64,000 nt of DNA from Streptomyces flavotricini (GCF_020639365.1 NZ_JAINUL010000001.1:503437-567436), one strand, 5' to 3'; shown: positions 36,870 through 45,939, counted from the first letter of the stretch. Translations and numbers: made by a program. Notes: generated by a model not told the origin, from the sequence alone.

Positions 36870-37136
36870 TCACGCCGCGGCTTTGAGCAGTCCCGCGTCC
36901 ATCAGGCGTTCGGCCCAGGCGTTCATCGCCGTACGGACCTTGTCCTCGTCGGTCTGCCAGGCGTCGGCAAGGGAGGAGGCGGCCAGGTCCAGGAACCCGT
37001 CGTTGACCCGCAGGGCCACCCACATCGCCGAACCGACCGGGCTGCAGCGGAACTCGCCGCGCTCTGCCGTCCGTACCTTCATCCGGCCGTCCGCCAGAGC
37101 CGTCCCCGTCACGCCGTCCGCCGCCACGATCCGCAT
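36870..37136 (-). CDS. Small PqqD/RRE-like protein (orphan)
   Basis: 88 residues with a strong CGAGGAGG before the ATG. Strands in RMKVRTAERGEFRCSPVGSA are followed by MWVALRVNDGFLDLAASSLA and a helical end AMNAWAERLMDAGLLKA. This order (beta hairpin, helix with small residues, final D-A-G-L-L) resembles the PqqD/RiPP-recognition-element winged helix. No RiPP precursor, radical SAM or cyclodehydratase gene is nearby, so the role is unclear. An in-frame ATG at 37178 is a weaker start. It could also be an unrelated small winged-helix protein. Confidence 0.55.
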   Translation of the reverse strand: MRIVAADGVTGTALADGRMKVRTAERGEFRCSPVGSAMWVALRVNDGFLDLAASSLADAWQTDEDKVRTAMNAWAERLMDAGLLKAAA

Positions 37137-37279
37137 GTCGTCCTCCTCGTTCAAGTCCGCCTCAAGTGCTTCAAGCATCGCGGCGCGACGAGGACGCGAC
37201 CATGGGGCTAGCCACCCCTTCCGGACTACCGCCACCCACCGCCGGATGGTCGGGCCGCCCGGCCCCGGCTCGGGGGCGG

Positions 37280-37495
37280 CTACGTCCCGTTCGGCTGGAG
37301 GACGGAAACGATGTTCCCGGCCGGGTCCTTGAACCAGGCGATCGCCGGGCCGGGCGCCTCCCGGGCGATTCCCTTCGCGTCCTGGTCGAACGCCTCGTAC
37401 CGCTCGAACACGACACCGCGCGCGGCCAGTTCGCCGACGGCCCGGTCGATGTCGTCCACCGAGTCGCCGCTGGATCCCCTGCTGTCTCCCAGCAT
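37280..37495 (-). pseudogene. C-terminal fragment of a VOC (glyoxalase-like) protein
   Basis: The fragment reads [20 protein letters not shown], then [20 protein letters not shown], the second beta-alpha-beta-beta-beta half of a VOC module with its metal-site-like DPAGN turn. The first half that would complete the metal site is absent, and the sequence upstream (37495-37600) is not VOC-like. I infer a truncated remnant. Confidence 0.6.
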
Positions 37496-37648
37496 GGTGG
37501 CTGCCCTCCGTTCGCCGCTGCCCGTGTGGCATGGGCCCCTGGCTCCAGTGTCCCCCGAACACCCGCCGTCGCCCGACGGCCGGGCCGCCTCCACGGTGAC
37601 GCCCGGTGCGCCGCCGGGCCCGGTGAGCCCGGCAGCGCGTCCGGCCGA

Positions 37649-38137
37649 TCAGGCGAGGGAGATCTTGTCACCCTCCACGGCGATCTTCGCCGCGGCCAGC
37701 GGACGCGTGGCGGGCCCGCCGGCGACCGTGCCGTCCGAGATCTTGAAGAGGCTCTGGTGGCACGGGCAGACGATGTTGCCGTCCTTCACCGACGCCACCG
37801 AGCAGCCCTGATGGGTGCACGTCGCCGAGAAGGCCTTGAACTGCCCCGCCATCGGCTGGGTGACCACCACCTTCTGGTCCTTGAACACCTTGCCGCCGCC
37901 GACCGGGATGTCCGACGTCTGCGCGAGCGCCTGCCCGCCGCCGGTGCCGCCTCCGGCCGCGGCGCCCGCCGAGGGTTCGCCCTGTGCGTTGCCGGGTGCG
38001 TTGCCGCCTGCGTCACCGGCTCCGTAGCCGTCGGACGCCTCGGTTCCCCCGTCGCTGCCGCAGCCGCTCAGGACGGTGCCTGCCAGCGTCGCGGCGCCCG
38101 CCGCGAGAACCGTGCGCCGACGCGTGGTGTCGCCCAT
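37649..38137 (-). CDS. Secreted Rieske (2Fe-2S) lipoprotein
   Basis: 162 residues. The N-terminus TTRRRTVLAAGAATLAGT is Tat-like (basic run then hydrophobic core), with lipobox LSGC (Cys26). A Gly/Ala-rich linker reaches residue 75. The Rieske boxes are CTHQGC (Cys107, His109, Cys112) and CPCHQS (Cys124, Cys126, His127): two Cys and two His ligate the cluster and Cys112-Cys126 can form the stabilising disulphide. It is thus an electron carrier on the outer membrane face. It diverges from the DoxX gene; the two may act in one quinone-linked redox step. Confidence 0.92.
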   Translation of the reverse strand: MGDTTRRRTVLAAGAATLAGTVLSGCGSDGGTEASDGYGAGDAGGNAPGNAQGEPSAGAAAGGGTGGGQALAQTSDIPVGGGKVFKDQKVVVTQPMAGQFKAFSATCTHQGCSVASVKDGNIVCPCHQSLFKISDGTVAGGPATRPLAAAKIAVEGDKISLA

Positions 38138-38287
38138 GGCCGTATCTCCTTCTCGTACCGGAAGCGGACCGGAGCATCCCTTGCCGCTCCAGCCTCAGCA
38201 GGAACACGGGGGGAGGCGGGTCGTGGTTCACCGCGTCCGCAACCGAATACGACCGAACCGCGAGGGGAGTTCCCGCGTGTGCAGGGT

Positions 38288-38830
38288 GTGACTACGACAT
38301 CCCCCGACCTGCGCACGCGAGCGGCCGAGTACGCACTCCTGCCGCTGCGCCTCTTCCTCGGCATCACCTTCGTCTACGCCGGGCTGGACAAGCTGACGGA
38401 CGCGGCGTTCCTGTCCGCCACCGGTGACGGCTCGATCGGCCAGCAGATGGAGGCCGTACGGGACTCCGCCGCCCTCCCGGTGCTGGTCGAGCTCTCCTCG
38501 CAGAGCCCGGTGGCACTCGGCATCGCCATGGCCCTGGGGGAACTGGCCGTCGGGCTGGGCGCCCTGACAGGGTTGCTGACGCGGATCGCGGCACTCGGCG
38601 GCGCCCTGATCTCGCTGAGCCTGTGGCTGACCGTGAGCTGGCAGACCACTCCGTACTACTACGGCAACGACCTCGTGTACCTGGTGGCCTGGCTCCCGCT
38701 GATCCTCGCGGGCGCCCCCGCGCTCTCCCTCGACGCGCTGCTGCACCGCCGCCGCGGCGCGCGGCGCCCGTCCGGATCGAGGCGGGCGAGGTCCGGCCGC
38801 CCGAACCGGGCCGCGGCAAGCCCGTCCTGA
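38288..38830 (+). CDS. DoxX-family integral membrane protein
   Basis: 180 residues from GTG; another GTG lies three codons upstream. Four membrane helices are seen: LLPLRLFLGITFVYAGLDKL (the DoxX signature), VALGIAMALGELAVGLGALT, RIAALGGALISLSLWLTVSW and LVYLVAWLPLILAGAPALSL, then a basic tail. DoxX/DoxD proteins take part in quinone-linked oxidation of sulfur compounds or redox stress defence. Placement opposite a Rieske protein supports an electron-transfer role; the substrate is unknown. Confidence 0.88.
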   Translation: MTTTSPDLRTRAAEYALLPLRLFLGITFVYAGLDKLTDAAFLSATGDGSIGQQMEAVRDSAALPVLVELSSQSPVALGIAMALGELAVGLGALTGLLTRIAALGGALISLSLWLTVSWQTTPYYYGNDLVYLVAWLPLILAGAPALSLDALLHRRRGARRPSGSRRARSGRPNRAAASPS

Positions 38831-38837
38831 CCCGCTC

Positions 38838-39323
38838 TCAGGCGTCGGAGCCGTCGCCCGCCGCCGGGCCGGAGCGCCGTTCCCGGGGCGGGCGGGGAGC
38901 GGCGTCGAGCAGGGCCCACACCCGGCGCCCGTCGGGCGCGATGTCGCTGCCACAGCTCACGACGGTGCGCAGGGCGGCGAGTTCGCCGAGTACGGCGTCC
39001 TCGCCGGGGGCGGCGCCGGCGACGTGGCTGAGCACGACCGCGAGGATGCGGTGGTCCTGGTCGGCGAGGTGGACGCTGATCCGCTTTCCGCCGTCGGCGA
39101 CCGCCGCCTGGACGAGACGTCGTACGGCGGTGTCCAGATCCGGCTCGTCGAGGTGTGCGTACCCCCAGGCCCGGACGGTGGCCGTCGCCTGGGCACCGGC
39201 CTTCTTCGCGGCCCACTGGTCCGCGCGGAACGTCAGCCCCGCGGTCTGCCGGTTGCGGATCTCCATCCGCGGGCGGGCCCGATCCACGGTCGGCCCGCCC
39301 TCTCCAGCCGGTGTCGTAGTCAT
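38838..39323 (-). CDS. Hypothetical protein, possibly a degenerate HATPase-like protein
   Basis: 161 residues, soluble. An Arg-rich N-terminus is followed by DTAVRRLVQAAVADGGKRIS, VHLADQDHRILAVVLSHVAG and VSCGSDIAPDGRRVWALLDA. The alternating strands and helices recall the RsbW-type anti-sigma ATPase fold of streptomycetes, but the N-box and G-boxes that bind ATP are missing. I do not assign a function. It converges on the DoxX gene with 7 bp between stops. Confidence 0.65.
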   Translation of the reverse strand: MTTTPAGEGGPTVDRARPRMEIRNRQTAGLTFRADQWAAKKAGAQATATVRAWGYAHLDEPDLDTAVRRLVQAAVADGGKRISVHLADQDHRILAVVLSHVAGAAPGEDAVLGELAALRTVVSCGSDIAPDGRRVWALLDAAPRPPRERRSGPAAGDGSDA

Positions 39324-39617
39324 GCGAACACGCTACGCGCACGGGACGGCTCTCGGAAAGCCCGCAGGTCCGCAGGGGGCCGGACCACCGACCAGCGGCT
39401 GGAGGGCCGCGGCCTCCCGCTCGTGCCGACCTTCTTCTGCCCCCGGCCGCCGGCGCCGAGCGGCAACGCGGACCCCGGTCGGCCGCCGGTCCTGCGCTCC
39501 GCCGGCCTGCTCACGACGGAGCGGAACGGCTCCGGCGTCCGCCATGCGCTGGCGCCGATGGGGCGGGCGCTGCCGCACGGGCACACCCATGCGGGCGAAG
39601 ACGGCCCGCCCGGTTCC

Positions 39618-39911
39618 TCAGCCCAGCGCCACGGTCATGAGCGCGGCGGTGACGGTGATCGCCGCGCAGGTCACCAGTAAGGGCCGGCCCGTCGTCAGCA
39701 CCCAGCCGATGCCCCCGCAGCAGGCGCCGTCCGCCGCCGCGTCCTCCCGTGAGGACGGGGTTTCACCGCCCCCCGCCGCACGCAGGAGGGTGCACTGGGC
39801 GCACTCCTCCGTGCCGTGGAGGGAGGGGTCCGAGTCGATCCAGTACGCGCCGTTGAGCTCTGCGAAAGAAACATCCGGGGACACGACTGGACGCGTAGAA
39901 GCTGCTTCCAT
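39618..39911 (-). CDS. Small tail-anchored-like protein with cysteine pairs
   Basis: 97 residues. Soluble N-terminus (FAELNGAYWIDSDPSLHG), then CAQC and later ACCGG, and one C-terminal membrane helix (PLLVTCAAITVTAALMTVAL) ending at the stop. The Cys pairs could bind metal or be redox active. Family not recognised. The gap 39324-39617 holds no supported gene. Confidence 0.6.
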   Translation of the reverse strand: MEAASTRPVVSPDVSFAELNGAYWIDSDPSLHGTEECAQCTLLRAAGGGETPSSREDAAADGACCGGIGWVLTTGRPLLVTCAAITVTAALMTVALG

Positions 39912-40025
39912 GACCGCCAAACGGGCGGCCGGGGCCGGAGGCAACGGTGATCACCGCATCCGAGACCGGATCGTCACTTCTGCGCGAGCACGGGCGCCGG
40001 ACCGCCGACCGGCGCGGGGAGCCGG

Positions 40026-40160
40026 TCACGGCCCGGCCAGAGCGCGCCACAGGTCGGGAACTTCGAACCCAAGCGCCCACAGGCCGGGGGCACGGACTCC
40101 GAAACGGGTGAGCACGGCCAGGTGGGCGGCCGTGCCGCGGGCGTCCTGGTACCAGACTCG
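40026..40160 (-). pseudogene. C-terminal remnant of a glycosyl-hydrolase-like (GH18-type) gene
   Basis: One frame ends WYQDARGTAAHLAVLTRFGV RAPGLWALGFEVPDLW..., the pattern that closes TIM-barrel glycosidases of the GH18 spore-peptidoglycan type (final strand G-L/V-W-x-L-G). Upstream sequence (to about 40340) has no matching continuation in any frame, so only about 42 codons survive. Low-confidence call from one motif. Confidence 0.35.
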
Positions 40161-40341
40161 GCCTCCAGGGCGTCCACGTGCGCGGCGCGGCGGTCCGGAC
40201 AGCCCGGCAGCGCCGCCATCGCGGGGGCGTCGAGGCTTTCGGTGACGGTCCCGACCCTGACGCCCGTCGTACGCGGGTGGCTGACGGCACGTCGGGCAGA
40301 CGGGTGGTCGCCCGGCGGGGCCGCCCGGATCGGCCGGCCCG

Positions 40342-40914
40342 TCAGGCGGCCTGGAGTGCCGCCGCGCCGAAGGACACGTTGAAGCGGTCGCACCAGACGG
40401 TGACGCTGGAGTAGTCGGCGAGGTTCACACCGGCCGGGATCTCGTAGTTCTGGTCGCCCTTGTTGCCCTTGAGCTTGCCCAGGCTCACGTACTTGCCGTC
40501 GTCGAAGACGAACCAGCCGTCCGCGCCCTCCTTCACCGGCGCGTCCGTGAGCCACACGCGCAGGTCGGGGCCGCTGCTGGTGTCGAGGTCCTCCAGGCGG
40601 AGCGTGCGCGAGCCGTCGGGCAGCTCGATGAGCTTCACCGTGCCGGTGGTGCTGTGCTCGTGACTGATCAGGGAGCCCTGGGAGATGGTCCGCGGAACCG
40701 GCGCCGGGGCGGCTCCCGGCCGCGCGGAGCCCGGCGCCGGGATGGTGGAGGCGGTGGGCAGCGCCTCGTTGACGGCGGAGTCCTGCCAGAGCTTCCACGG
40801 CTGGGCCCAGTACAGACCGGCTCCCAGCACCAGCGCCGCCGTGATCAGCACCCCGGCCAGCACCCGGCCGCGCCGACGCCTCCCCGACACCGCGCCCGTC
40901 GTCGTCCCCGTCAT
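40342..40914 (-). CDS. Membrane-anchored DM13-domain protein
   Basis: 190 residues. Basic start, one membrane helix (VLAGVLITAALVLGAGLYWA, about 18-37), a Pro/Ala linker to 75, and a DM13 domain (ISHEHSTTGTVKLIELPDGS; RLEDLDTSSGPDLRVWLTDA; GKYVSLGKLKGNKGDQNYEI; YSSVTVWCDRFNVSFGAA). The Cys in VWCDRFNVSF is the conserved DM13 cysteine. DM13 domains are thought to act in electron transfer in the envelope. Alone in its transcript. Confidence 0.88.
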   Translation of the reverse strand: MTGTTTGAVSGRRRRGRVLAGVLITAALVLGAGLYWAQPWKLWQDSAVNEALPTASTIPAPGSARPGAAPAPVPRTISQGSLISHEHSTTGTVKLIELPDGSRTLRLEDLDTSSGPDLRVWLTDAPVKEGADGWFVFDDGKYVSLGKLKGNKGDQNYEIPAGVNLADYSSVTVWCDRFNVSFGAAALQAA

Positions 40915-41138
40915 GGCAGCCCCTCTTCCTCGTTCCGTCCCCCACATTCAAATGCGGGCGGCCGTCCGGAGGCCAGGACCTCCGGATGACGAAAGTCTTA
41001 CGTCGACGACCGGGGTGACAGACGGTTTCCTTGATCGCGGGGGCATCAGGCGTCCGTGCGCGGTGAATTGGAAGCGTAGGGCGCAAGGCGAGGTGGGCGG
41101 CCACGTCGGCCGGTTTCGCGGAGAAGTCCGGCGACGAC

Positions 41139-41438
41139 GTGCCGGCGGATCTGAAGTCCTGCGTGGTCTCCTGGACCGCGGACAGCGCGAAGGCCGCCGA
41201 CTCCAGGAAGTCCTACGACACCACGGTGGCCGCCCTGGCCAAGGGGGGCCGGAAGGAGACCCGGACCGTCGACCAGCCCGCGACGGTCGTCACGTCTCTG
41301 GACAAGAGCGGCTGGAGGGTGAGGGCGAGCCACCAGGGCAAGGCGGGCGCCCTGCTGATCGTCTCGTTCATAGCGACGGAGACCGGTCCGGTGTGCGCGA
41401 AGGCCTTCCAGGAGGACCGCGCGAAGAAGAAGCAGTAG
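41139..41438 (+). CDS. Small protein of unknown function, possibly missing its signal peptide
   Basis: 99 residues from GTG. LKSCVVSWTADSAKAADSRK, ATVVTSLDKSGWRVRASHQG, ALLIVSFIATETGPVCAKAF: a compact alpha/beta domain with two Cys. In-frame codons upstream (to a stop at 41064) lack a normal start and give a residue string with no hydrophobic core, so the N-terminus may be truncated. There is no good ribosome-binding site. Family not recognised. The gap 40915-41138 holds only the DM13 promoter region. Confidence 0.45.
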   Translation: MPADLKSCVVSWTADSAKAADSRKSYDTTVAALAKGGRKETRTVDQPATVVTSLDKSGWRVRASHQGKAGALLIVSFIATETGPVCAKAFQEDRAKKKQ

Positions 41439-41625
41439 CTCCCCCGCGGCGGGGTGGGCGTACCCGGGGACGCCCCGCCCCGCCGTGGTCATTAACCCTC
41501 TCCGATCCGTTCCTTAAGGCGGCCTCAAGAACGCGGGGGCGGAGCCCGAACCGCACATTCGTCCGTTTTGTGGTCGCTAGCGTGCTGCTCGAACCCCCAT
41601 CCCCCGAGCACGGAGGCAGGTCCTC

Positions 41626-43125
41626 ATGGCTGGCCATTCCCATCGCCGTACGACGAGTGCCAAGACCAGGGCGGCGGCCGCCCTGGCCGTCGCGGCGGCC
41701 GTCGCGGGCACCGCCGTGGCCCTGACCGGTACCGCGCAGGCCGCATCGGTCGGCGCGACCTTCACCAAGGCGAGCAGCTGGACCACCGGCTACACCGGTC
41801 AGTACGTCGTCACCAACAACAGCGGCGGAACGCTCAAGGACTGGACCCTCGAGTTCGACCTGCCCGCCGGCACCTCCCTGGCCTCCCTGTGGAACGGCGA
41901 ACACACCGTGAGCGGGCAGCACGTGACGGTCAAGCCGCCCCGCTGGGACACGACCGGTCTTGCGGCCGGCGCCTCCGTCACCGTCGGGTTCGTGACCAAC
42001 GCGAGCGGGAACGCGGGCAGTCCCACGGGATGCCTCATCAACAAGGAGAAGTGCTCGCCGGCCACCGGTCCGACGCCCAGCCCGAGCGGCCGGCCCACCA
42101 CCGCGCCGACGGTCGCTCCCACCGCGACGGCCACCACCGCGCCGACGGCGACGGCGACGGCGACGGCGACATCGAAGCCGACGCCGACGCCGACGCCGAC
42201 CGTGACCGTGCCCCCGGGCGGCGGCAGCACCACGCCGGCCGGGTTCGCCCCGTACGTGGACACCTCGCTCTACCCGGCCTTCGACCTGCTGGACACGGCC
42301 GCCCGGACGGGGGTGAAGGAGTTCAACCTGGCCTTCGTCACCTCCGGCGGCGGCTGCTCCCCCCTGTGGGGCGGGATCACGGCCCTCGGCGACGACCGGG
42401 TCGCCTCGCAGATCTCCGCCCTGCGCGGCAAGGGCGGGGACGTCCGCGTGTCGTTCGGCGGCGCGGCCGGGTCCGAGCTGGGCCTGGCGTGCGGCTCCCC
42501 CGCCGACCTCGCCGCCGCGTACGGCAAGGTGGTGGACACGTACCGGCTGACCAAGGTCGACTTCGACATCGAGGGCGCTGCCCTGCCCGACACCGCGGCG
42601 AACACCCGGCGCGCGCAGGCCATCGCGCAGCTGCAGAAGTCGCATCCCGGGCTCGACGTCTCCTTCACCCTGCCCGTGATGCCGGAGGGGCTGACACAGC
42701 CGGGCGTCGACCTGATCGCCAACGCCAAGCGCAACGGGGTGGCGGTGTCCGCCGTCAACATCATGGCGATGGACTACGGCCCCGCCTACAGCGGGGACAT
42801 GGGCGGCTACGCCATCCAGGCGGCCACCGCCACGCAGGCACAGCTCAAGGGCGTACTGGGCCTGAGCGACGCCGCAGCGTGGAAGACCGTGGCCGTGACC
42901 CCGATGATCGGCGTCAACGACGTCTCCACCGAGGTCTTCACGGTGGACGACGCCAAGCAGCTCGTGGACTTCGCCCGCGCCAAGGGCCTCGGCTGGCTGG
43001 CGATGTGGTCCGGCGCCCGTGACAAGCAGTGCCCGGGCGGCGCGAAGAACTCCGCCGACGCGACCTGCTCGTCCATAGTCCAGGAACCGCTGGCCTTCAC
43101 GAAGGCCTTCGCCGCGCGCGGCTAG
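41626..43125 (+). CDS. Secreted chitinase: CBM2 plus GH18
   Basis: 499 residues. Signal peptide 1-39 (ending GTAQA); CBM2 cellulose/chitin-binding domain about 40-145 with paired Cys and surface Trp (SSWTTGYTGQYVVTN; CLINKEKC); a Thr/Pro linker to about 205 (TPTPTPTVTVPPGGG); GH18 barrel 207-499 with the catalytic D-x-x-D-x-E-like VDFDIEG near 310, and YGPAYSGDMGGY, WLAMWS. It resembles the family of ChiC/ChiD-type Streptomyces chitinases. The linker codons are a GAC/GCC-GACG repeat. I see no clear DasR site upstream. Confidence 0.92.
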   Translation: MAGHSHRRTTSAKTRAAAALAVAAAVAGTAVALTGTAQAASVGATFTKASSWTTGYTGQYVVTNNSGGTLKDWTLEFDLPAGTSLASLWNGEHTVSGQHVTVKPPRWDTTGLAAGASVTVGFVTNASGNAGSPTGCLINKEKCSPATGPTPSPSGRPTTAPTVAPTATATTAPTATATATATSKPTPTPTPTVTVPPGGGSTTPAGFAPYVDTSLYPAFDLLDTAARTGVKEFNLAFVTSGGGCSPLWGGITALGDDRVASQISALRGKGGDVRVSFGGAAGSELGLACGSPADLAAAYGKVVDTYRLTKVDFDIEGAALPDTAANTRRAQAIAQLQKSHPGLDVSFTLPVMPEGLTQPGVDLIANAKRNGVAVSAVNIMAMDYGPAYSGDMGGYAIQAATATQAQLKGVLGLSDAAAWKTVAVTPMIGVNDVSTEVFTVDDAKQLVDFARAKGLGWLAMWSGARDKQCPGGAKNSADATCSSIVQEPLAFTKAFAARG

Positions 43126-43128
43126 GCC

Positions 43129-43926
43129 CTAGCGGCCGGCCCTGGGCGCCTTCTCCGGCGACACGATCGTGAAGAGCCCGCCGTCCGGGTCGGCCAGGGT
43201 GATGCGGCGGCTGGTGGGCGTGGTGTGGACGGGTGAGACGGTGCGGCCGCCCAGCCGGGTCGCGGTCTCCACCGCGGCTTCGAGGTCCGGCACGTCGAAG
43301 TGGACGTGCCAGCGCGGCCGGACCTGTGGGTCCGGGGCCTCTTCGACGGCTCCGCCGCTGATCACGGCGACGGTGTCGCGGCCGCGGCGGACCACGACGT
43401 GGTCGTGTTCGTACGAGACGTCGCAGCATCCGGAGCGCTCGCACGCCCAGTCGAGGACCTCGCCGTAGAACACGGCCGCCGCGAACGCGTCCCGGGTGCG
43501 CAGTTCGAGCCAGGCGGCCGCGCCGCCGGGATGCGCCGTCCAGTCGGGGATCACCTCGCCCTGCCAGAACCCGAAGACCGCGCCGTCGGGGTCGGCCGCG
43601 AGCGCGGCCCGGCCGGTCCCGAAGGCCAGCGGGCCGACCCCCATCGTGGCACCCCGCTCGCGCACCCGGGCGGCGGTGACGTCCGCGTCATCGACGGCGA
43701 AGTACGGGGTCCACGCCACCGGGACCCCCAGGCGCCGGGCCAGCCCGCCGATGCCGGCGACCGGCGCCCCGTCGCGCATCGCGACGCAGAACCCCTCGCC
43801 GAGGCGGGTGGGGCGGAACCCCCATCCGAGCACGGCCCCGTAGAACTGCTGCGCGGCCTCGAGGTCGCCGGTCATCAGGCTGACCCAGCACGGCGCCCCG
43901 AACACCTCATGGCTTGACGTCGACAC
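43129..43926 (-). CDS. VOC family protein, two modules
   Basis: 265 residues with two glyoxalase/bleomycin-resistance-type modules: GAPCWVSLMTGDLEAAQQFY through AALAADPDGAVFGFWQ, and AAWLELRTRDAFAAAVFYGE through ITLADPDGGLFTIVSPE. Tandem modules of this type in actinomycetes are annotated as antibiotic-resistance or hydroxylase-related proteins; the metal residues are only partly conserved, so enzyme activity is uncertain. Convergent with the chitinase, 3 bp between stops. Confidence 0.88.
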   Translation of the reverse strand: MSTSSHEVFGAPCWVSLMTGDLEAAQQFYGAVLGWGFRPTRLGEGFCVAMRDGAPVAGIGGLARRLGVPVAWTPYFAVDDADVTAARVRERGATMGVGPLAFGTGRAALAADPDGAVFGFWQGEVIPDWTAHPGGAAAWLELRTRDAFAAAVFYGEVLDWACERSGCCDVSYEHDHVVVRRGRDTVAVISGGAVEEAPDPQVRPRWHVHFDVPDLEAAVETATRLGGRTVSPVHTTPTSRRITLADPDGGLFTIVSPEKAPRAGR

Positions 43927-44150
43927 CGGCTCCGACCTCCCTCGACCTCCCCCCGAACCACCCTAGCCCCGGGCCGCGCGACCGGCTCCGAGGCCGGGCC
44001 GCTCGGGTGGGAAGACGGCTGGGCCGTACGGGGTAGGAGGCGCGGCCGGGGAGCAATGGCGGGCAGCCGGGGTGGGCCGCCTCGCGTACGGTGGTGCCGT
44101 CTTGATCCGTGTGACGCGTGGTGCAGCCGAGTCCGGGAAGGCTGGCACGT

Positions 44151-45362
44151 ATGCCGGAAGTCATCGTCACCGTAAGAACCCTCGTCGGCCGCCGCCGGGA
44201 GCCCGTCGTCGTCCAGGCCGTCCGCTCGACGGCGGCGGCCGTGGTGTCCTACGTGGTCGCGCTCTGGCTCAGCAGCGAGCCGGCGCCGCTGACCGCGCCG
44301 CTGACGGCGTTGCTCGTCGTCCAGGTCACCCTCTACACCACCCTCACCACCGGCATCCGCCGGGTGAACTCGGTCGTCGCGGGTGTCCTCGTCGCCATCG
44401 GGTTCAGCACCCTCGTGGGCCTCACCTGGTGGAGCCTGGGGCTGGTCATCCTCACCTCGCTCGTCGTGGGCCATCTCGTACGGGTCGACGAGTTCGTCCC
44501 CGAGGTCGCGATCAGCGCGATGCTGGTGCTCGGCGTCACGCAGGTGGCGGCCACCGCCTGGGACCGGGTGCTGGAGACCCTGATCGGCGCGGTCGTGGGG
44601 CTCCTGTTCAACGTCTTCCTCGCGCCGCCCGTATGGGTGGCACCGGCGAGCGAGGCGATCACCTCGCTCGCCGGCCGCATGCGCGACCTGCTGGTCCACC
44701 TCGGCGACGAGCTGGCGGAACACACCCCGGTGGAGAAGGCGGCCGCCCGGCTGCACGAGGCGCGACGGCTGGACAACGACATCGCGGGCGTGGACGCGGC
44801 GCTGCGCCAGGCCGAGGACAGCCTGCGGCTCAACCCCCGGGTGAAGGAAGGGCTGCTCTTCCGCCTCGTGCTCCGTACGGGACTGGACACCCTGGAGATC
44901 TGCGCGGTGGTCCTGCGCGTCTGCTGCCGTACGCTGACCGACCTCGCCAAGACGCGTACGGACGGCCCGCTCTTCCAGGACCACCTCGCCGAGGCGCTGC
45001 GGGAGCTGTTCGCGCACATGGCGAGCGCCGTCGAGAACTTCGCCGTACTGATCACCGCGCAGATCAGCGCGAGCGCCGAGGAGGCTGAGGTCCGGCTGAC
45101 GCAGGAGCTCGCGGCGGCTCGGGTCAGCCGCGAGCGCGCCGCGCGACTCCTGCGCGAGGAGGCGCGGGCGCGCTCCGGTGTGTGGCAGTTGTACGGGGCC
45201 CTGCTCGCGGATGCCGACCGGGTACTGGACGAACTCGGTGTGGAGAAGCGCTCCGAACGGCTCGTGGAGGAGCTCGACCGGCACTCGCGCACCCGGCGGG
45301 CGCTGCGTCCGCGGCTGCGGTTCAGCCGGCTGTGGAGCGACCGCCCGCCCGCGGACGGCTAG
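44151..45362 (+). CDS. FUSC/aromatic-acid-exporter-like membrane protein
   Basis: 403 residues. Six or so membrane helices lie in the first 165 residues (AAAVVSYVVALWLSSEP; APLTALLVVQVTLYTTL; NSVVAGVLVAIGFSTLVGLT; LGLVILTSLVVGHLVR; ISAMLVLGVTQVAA; LIGAVVGLLFNVFLAPP), with the R-R-V-N-S motif of the FUSC family. The remaining 240 residues are a long helical cytoplasmic domain rich in Glu/Arg, likely coiled coil. Probably exports aromatic acids or similar stress compounds; unproven. Confidence 0.85.
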   Translation: MPEVIVTVRTLVGRRREPVVVQAVRSTAAAVVSYVVALWLSSEPAPLTAPLTALLVVQVTLYTTLTTGIRRVNSVVAGVLVAIGFSTLVGLTWWSLGLVILTSLVVGHLVRVDEFVPEVAISAMLVLGVTQVAATAWDRVLETLIGAVVGLLFNVFLAPPVWVAPASEAITSLAGRMRDLLVHLGDELAEHTPVEKAAARLHEARRLDNDIAGVDAALRQAEDSLRLNPRVKEGLLFRLVLRTGLDTLEICAVVLRVCCRTLTDLAKTRTDGPLFQDHLAEALRELFAHMASAVENFAVLITAQISASAEEAEVRLTQELAAARVSRERAARLLREEARARSGVWQLYGALLADADRVLDELGVEKRSERLVEELDRHSRTRRALRPRLRFSRLWSDRPPADG

Positions 45363-45395
45363 GGAGTGTGCCGGTCCGCACCGCGGCGCCGCCCG

Positions 45396-45794
45396 TCAGC
45401 ACCACCGGACCGGCGTGTAGTTGTGCACGAAGCGGGCCGAGACCCAGCCGGGCTCGCCGTGCAGCCGGTACCAGATGTTGTTGCCCTCCACCGTGGAGCC
45501 CTTGGCCTGGCAGGACAGTTGCACCTTCTCGAACGGGTCCAGCGAGCCGAGGACCGCCGCCGAGGTCGTCGCCCTGGCCCGTACGTGGAGGGCCACGCGG
45601 CTGACCACGACGCCCTGGACGTGCGTGTACCCGGAGGCCTCGACGGACGGGGCGGCCGACGTGGCCTCGCCGGGCACCGGCCGTGCCGCGGCCGGTTGCG
45701 CGGCCGCGGCCGCCGGCGCCCCTTGGAGCAGCAGCCCCACCCCCAGGGCAGCCATCGCCATCACCGTCTGAGTCCGCCTGTTCCGCTGGCCCAT
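45396..45794 (-). CDS. Secreted SH3b-domain protein
   Basis: 132 residues. Signal peptide (TQTVMAMAALGVGLLLQGAP, cleavage near AAAAA) then an Ala/Pro-rich stretch and an SH3b domain: SRVALHVRARATTSAAVLGS, KVQLSCQAKGSTVEGNNIWY, GEPGWVSARFVHNYTPVRWC. SH3b domains bind peptidoglycan or act as targeting modules. GGGAGA precedes the ATG. Convergent with the FUSC gene. Confidence 0.87.
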   Translation of the reverse strand: MGQRNRRTQTVMAMAALGVGLLLQGAPAAAAAQPAAARPVPGEATSAAPSVEASGYTHVQGVVVSRVALHVRARATTSAAVLGSLDPFEKVQLSCQAKGSTVEGNNIWYRLHGEPGWVSARFVHNYTPVRWC

Positions 45795-45939
45795 GTGATT
45801 CTCCCGTCCCGTGGCGCATGCCTCGGCCCGCCGGTCCCGGCCGGCCCGCGATCGACATTGCCCCGGCGGACGCCGCCCAGTCCGGCGACGTGCCGCCCGC
45901 TCGCCCGAATGGCGCAGCGGTTCGGTGGGCCTGCGTGTG

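Noticed and set aside
41490..41625. Possible DasR site upstream of the chitinase (GTGGTCGCTAGCGTGC)
   Set aside because: Only one half-site resembles the ACTGGTCTAGACCACT consensus; too weak to annotate.
42100..42200. Threonine/proline codon repeat in the chitinase gene as a mobile or regulatory repeat
   Set aside because: It encodes the interdomain linker, where such repeats are normal.
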